DNA of 64,000 bases from Streptomyces sp. V1I1. Lineage in GTDB: Bacteria > Actinomycetota > Actinomycetes > Streptomycetales > Streptomycetaceae. Position 1 is the first letter of the stretch. Each line of letters begins with the position of its first letter. Shown one piece after another: positions 61,254 through 64,000 of this stretch. The DNA is taken from positions 2,970,501 through 3,034,500 of the forward strand of contig NZ_JAUSZH010000001.1 in assembly GCF_030817355.1 (NCBI RefSeq), given 5' to 3'. The position numbers and the translations under genes were made by a program. The notes below the pieces were generated by a model. The model made no database searches, had not been told where the DNA came from, and was given only the letters and a program-made list of their open reading frames with translations.

Positions 61254-63305
61254 TCAATTGGCGAGTTTTCGGGCAAGTACGGACGCGTTCGCGGTAGGGG
61301 CGTCACAAACGAAGCGCTTGCACACGTACGCGGCGGGGCTGCCGTCCACCAGAGGACGGTCCCGCAGCAGCGGGAACTCCTCGCTGCCCGGTTCGCCGAC
61401 CGCGACCACCGAGCCCGGGGCCTGCGACAACAGCGCCGTACGGTGCAACTCCCGTGTCGCCGCGTCGTCCTGAGGGCCGACCACCGCCACCTCGCGCGGC
61501 CCGTCCAGCAGCGCCTCCGCGACCGCGAGCCCCCAGCCGGTGAAACGCGGGGCCCGCGGCCCGAGCGCCTTCACCACGCCCAACGCGCCCTCCGCGGCGG
61601 TGCGATGGGCCTCGGAGCCGGTGTGGGCTGCATACGAAAGCAGCGCGCCGGCCGCCGCCGTCCAGCCGGACGGAGTCGCGCTGTCCGTCGGGTCCTGGGG
61701 GCGGCGGATCAGCCGCTCGGCGTCGTGCGCGGTGTCGTACAGCGCCCCGCCCTCGGCCACGAACTGGTCGATGACGATGTCCAGCAGAAAGCCGGCGAAA
61801 TCCAGCCAAACGCCTTCACCCGTCACGCCCGCGAGCGCCAGGAAACCCTCCGCGACATTCGCATAGTCCTCCAACACTCCTGAATTCGCGCCGACTTGGC
61901 CGCCCTTGGAGGTACGGGCGAGGCGCGCCGCGCTGTCCATGTGCAGCCGCACCAGCAGATCGGCGGCCTCAGTGGCCCGCTCGACGAGATCCGGCCGTTC
62001 GAAGTACGCGCCGACCTCGGCGAGCGCCGCGATCGCGAGGCCGTTCCAGGCGGCGACCACCTTGTCGTCCCGCTCGGGGCGCGGCCGCTGCGCCCGTGCC
62101 GCAAGCAGCCGCTCCTTGACCGACGATTCGACCTCCTCGTCCGGGAGTTGAAGGACAGAGGCGCCCTCCTCGAAGGTCCCCTCCTCCGTCACCCCGAACA
62201 GCTCGGCGGCCCGCCGCCCGTCCTCGTCCCCCAGCACCTCGCGCAGCTGCTCCGGCGTCCACACATAGAACGCACCCTCGACATGCTTGCCCGTACCTCC
62301 CCCAGAGCCTTCGGCCCGGGGGTGCCCCCATCCGTCTCCGACGGCGCTGTCCGCGTCGAGCGCCGAGGCGAACCCGCCCTCGGCCGTGCGCAGCTCCCGC
62401 ACCATGAAGTCCGCGGTCTCCAGCGCCACCCGCCGGGCCAGCTCCGAACCGGTCGCCCGCCACAGGTGTGCGTACACCCGGCACAGCAGGGCGTTGTCGT
62501 AGAGCATCTTCTCGAAGTGCGGCACCACCCACTCGCGGTCCACCGAGTACCGCGCGAAGCCGCCGCCGAGCTGGTCGTACATCCCGCCGCGGGCCATCGC
62601 CGCACACGTTTCCGCGGCCATCTCCAGTGCAGCCTCGGCCCCGGTCCGGGCGTAGTGCCGCAGCAGGAACTCGACGACCATCGACGGCGGGAACTTGGGC
62701 GCGCCGCCGAAGCCGCCGTGCCGCTCGTCGTACTCCCGGGTCAGCCCGAGCAGCGCCTGCGCCAGCTCCTCCTCGCCCGGCACTCCCTCGCCGCCGTACG
62801 CGAGCGAGCGCCCGGCCAGATCCCGGACGATCTTCCCGGCGACCTCGCCGACCTCGTCCCGCCGGTCGGCCCAGGCGGCCGCGACCCCTTCGAGGACCTG
62901 CCGGAAGGAGGCCATTCCGTGCCGGGGCTCGGGCGGGAAGTACGTACCGAAGTAGAAGGGCTCGCCGTCCGCCGTGAGGAAGACGGTCATGGGCCAGCCA
63001 CCCTGCCCGGTGGCGGCCTGCACGGCCTCCATATAGACCGCGTCGACGTCGGGCCGCTCCTCTCGATCGACCTTGATGTTGACGAAATGCTCGTTCATGT
63101 AGGCGGCCGTTTGTTCATCTTCGAAACTTTCAACTGCCAGAACATGACACCAGTGGCAACTCGAATAGCCGACGCTCAGCAGCACGGGTACCCCGCGCCT
63201 CCGGGCCTCGTCGAAGGCCTCGCCCGACCACGGCCACCAGTCGACCGGGTTGTCGGCGTGCTGGAGGAGGTAGGGGGAAGTCTCATGGGCGAGGCGGTTC
63301 GGCAT
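61254..63305 (-). CDS. DUF255 thioredoxin-domain protein (YyaL/SSP411 family)
   Basis: The 683-residue protein starts [20 protein letters not shown], the conserved family start, with an N-terminal thioredoxin-like domain containing CHWC ([16 protein letters not shown]). An alpha/alpha barrel follows ([56 protein letters not shown]). The family is widespread and of unclear function, perhaps redox- or sugar-related. An in-frame insertion ([12 protein letters not shown]) near 62295-62331 comes from a hairpin repeat. The longer frame upstream of 63305 crosses a tandem repeat and is not coding. Confidence 0.9.
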   Translation of the reverse strand: MPNRLAHETSPYLLQHADNPVDWWPWSGEAFDEARRRGVPVLLSVGYSSCHWCHVLAVESFEDEQTAAYMNEHFVNIKVDREERPDVDAVYMEAVQAATGQGGWPMTVFLTADGEPFYFGTYFPPEPRHGMASFRQVLEGVAAAWADRRDEVGEVAGKIVRDLAGRSLAYGGEGVPGEEELAQALLGLTREYDERHGGFGGAPKFPPSMVVEFLLRHYARTGAEAALEMAAETCAAMARGGMYDQLGGGFARYSVDREWVVPHFEKMLYDNALLCRVYAHLWRATGSELARRVALETADFMVRELRTAEGGFASALDADSAVGDGWGHPRAEGSGGGTGKHVEGAFYVWTPEQLREVLGDEDGRRAAELFGVTEEGTFEEGASVLQLPDEEVESSVKERLLAARAQRPRPERDDKVVAAWNGLAIAALAEVGAYFERPDLVERATEAADLLVRLHMDSAARLARTSKGGQVGANSGVLEDYANVAEGFLALAGVTGEGVWLDFAGFLLDIVIDQFVAEGGALYDTAHDAERLIRRPQDPTDSATPSGWTAAAGALLSYAAHTGSEAHRTAAEGALGVVKALGPRAPRFTGWGLAVAEALLDGPREVAVVGPQDDAATRELHRTALLSQAPGSVVAVGEPGSEEFPLLRDRPLVDGSPAAYVCKRFVCDAPTANASVLARKLAN
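62295..62331. repeat. Hairpin repeat inserted in frame in the DUF255 gene
   Basis: CCTCCCCCAGAGCCTTCGGC followed by a GGGTGCCCCCA end matches the two hairpins inside the MITE-like element at 19358-19442. Confidence 0.65.
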
Positions 63306-63380
63306 ACTCCCATCTTCTCTCAGGTGCGGATGATCGTCAGACTCTCTCGCGCTGACGCGCCGCACGCAGGACACTTGTCG

Positions 63381-63440
63381 CCGGAACGGAACCGGAACCG
63401 GAACGGGGACCGGAACCGGAACCGGAACGGAACCGGAAGG
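63381..63440. repeat. Tandem CGGAAC/CCGGAA hexamer repeats
   Basis: About nine imperfect copies of a six-base unit lie in the 154-bp gap between the divergent DUF255 and membrane-protein genes, 20 bases before the latter's start. They may affect promoter spacing. Confidence 0.75.
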
Positions 63441-63459
63441 CTCTCGGAGGGGGACCCAT

Positions 63460-64000
63460 ATGCGGGACAGCCATCGGGCGGAAGCCGAGCGGCTGTTGGT
63501 ACGCGCCGTGGAGGAAGAGGTACGGCGCTCGGGCGGGCGGTCGGACTCGGGCGTGCTGTTGGCACGCGCACGCGCCGCCCTGGACACCATGGCGGCGAAT
63601 GCGGGCGAGGAGTACGCCGCGTACGAGCAGGCGCTGGTGGAGGCCGAGGCCGGGCAGCAGCCGCTGTCCGCGCAGTTCAGCCGACAGAACTTCTCAACTC
63701 CCTTGCTGGTCACGGCCATTGCCGCGGCCGCGGCGATCGGCGCGGACATCGCGCTGGGGACGGCTACGGGTACCGCGCTCGGCGCCGGGGCCGTCGTCGC
63801 CGTCGCCGGGGCCGCGACCACCGTCGCCAAGGTGACCGCCTCGCACTGGCCGGCCGCGCACCGTAGAGCCGGGGCGCTGGGGCAGCCGGGCGGGACCGAG
63901 CAGCTGCGGTTGCAGTGGCTGACGGCGCTGGAGGTGCGGGGCATCCGCCCGTTCCTGGACCAGCAGCGGATGCTGGCCTCCTCCACCCGTACCGCGAAGA
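63460..64000 (+). CDS. Membrane-associated protein of unknown function (partial, cut by right edge)
   Basis: The ATG at 63460 follows GGAGGGGG. About 180 residues are visible: a charged helical part ([20 protein letters not shown]), a long hydrophobic hairpin ([20 protein letters not shown] and [18 protein letters not shown]), then a soluble part with [19 protein letters not shown] do not recognise the family, and the C-terminus is outside the window. Confidence 0.7.
   Translation, partial: MRDSHRAEAERLLVRAVEEEVRRSGGRSDSGVLLARARAALDTMAANAGEEYAAYEQALVEAEAGQQPLSAQFSRQNFSTPLLVTAIAAAAAIGADIALGTATGTALGAGAVVAVAGAATTVAKVTASHWPAAHRRAGALGQPGGTEQLRLQWLTALEVRGIRPFLDQQRMLASSTRTAK

Noticed and set aside
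63306..63986. Extension of the DUF255 protein by 227 residues upstream
   Set aside because: It reads antisense through the next gene and the hexamer repeat; the conserved family start is at 63305.
1..64000. tRNA, rRNA, riboswitch or phage attachment sites
   Set aside because: I looked through the intergenic regions and found no cloverleaf, rRNA segment, known riboswitch core or integrase with flanking repeats; without a covariance search a weak candidate could be missed.

Overview
This window looks like Streptomyces chromosome. It is GC-rich with strongly G/C-biased third codon positions, carries chaplin and rodlin genes (proteins of the Streptomyces aerial surface), has a DasR-type operator in front of a GH18 chitinase, contains rare TTA leucine codons in a few genes, and holds the short palindromic and MITE-like repeats typical of the genus. 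I saw no rRNA, tRNA or CRISPR array.

Layout. (1) 1-10570, minus strand: a tad/Flp-type pilus operon read from right to left: a zinc-ribbon protein, cpaB/rcpC, a TadZ/CpaE-like ATPase, two TadE-like pseudopilins, the tadA ATPase, tadB, tadC, then an embedded NarL-type sensor kinase and LuxR-type regulator, the flp pilin, and a TadG-like protein cut by the window edge. (2) 11285-14320, plus strand: a divergent group led by an unusual protein in which an Flp-pilin-like N-terminus is joined to about 440 extra residues, followed by a lipoprotein and two small membrane proteins. (3) 14394-19570: the chitinase with its dre site, an Nramp-like transporter, a secreted zinc carboxypeptidase, and a 235-bp MITE-like element whose end supplies the stop codon of the next gene. 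(4) 19567-26762: a likely catabolic cluster for (N-acyl-)D-amino acids or acid sugars: GntP permease, RidA, IclR regulator and PfkB kinase on the minus strand, with a DSD1-like PLP enzyme and D-aminoacylase on the plus strand. (5) 26763-29384: AlkB-like dioxygenase, secreted serine protease and small unknown proteins. (6) 29487-33797: a surface-coat locus with two chaplins, two rodlins (one with a single-base frameshift), a VKOR-type disulfide enzyme and a DUF4360 secreted protein. (7) 33900-37107: a phosphatase, a DinB/MDMPI-fold protein, an alanine-type aminotransferase and a small conserved protein. (8) 37211-50349, minus strand: a secreted polymorphic-toxin locus: FG-GAP protein, LamG protein (interrupted by an in-frame amber codon), a giant Rhs protein with a Hint domain and a C-terminal barnase-type RNase (frameshifted just before its catalytic His), and a barstar-domain immunity protein. 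(9) 50776-54279: GTP-dependent PEP carboxykinase, a hemolysin-III/PAQR membrane protein and a TetR regulator, each with clear palindromes nearby. (10) 54342-61073, minus strand: a tightly overlapping operon of three glycosyltransferases and a galactose-oxidase-like copper-radical oxidase, probably building and oxidising a surface glycan. (11) 61254-64000: a thioredoxin-domain DUF255 protein and a partial membrane protein.

The strongest unusual signals are the decaying Rhs-barnase toxin next to an intact barstar, the frameshifted rodlin, the Flp-pilin fusion with an EF-hand-like loop, TTA codons in two pilus-locus genes, and repeat elements inserted in frame into three separate enzymes.
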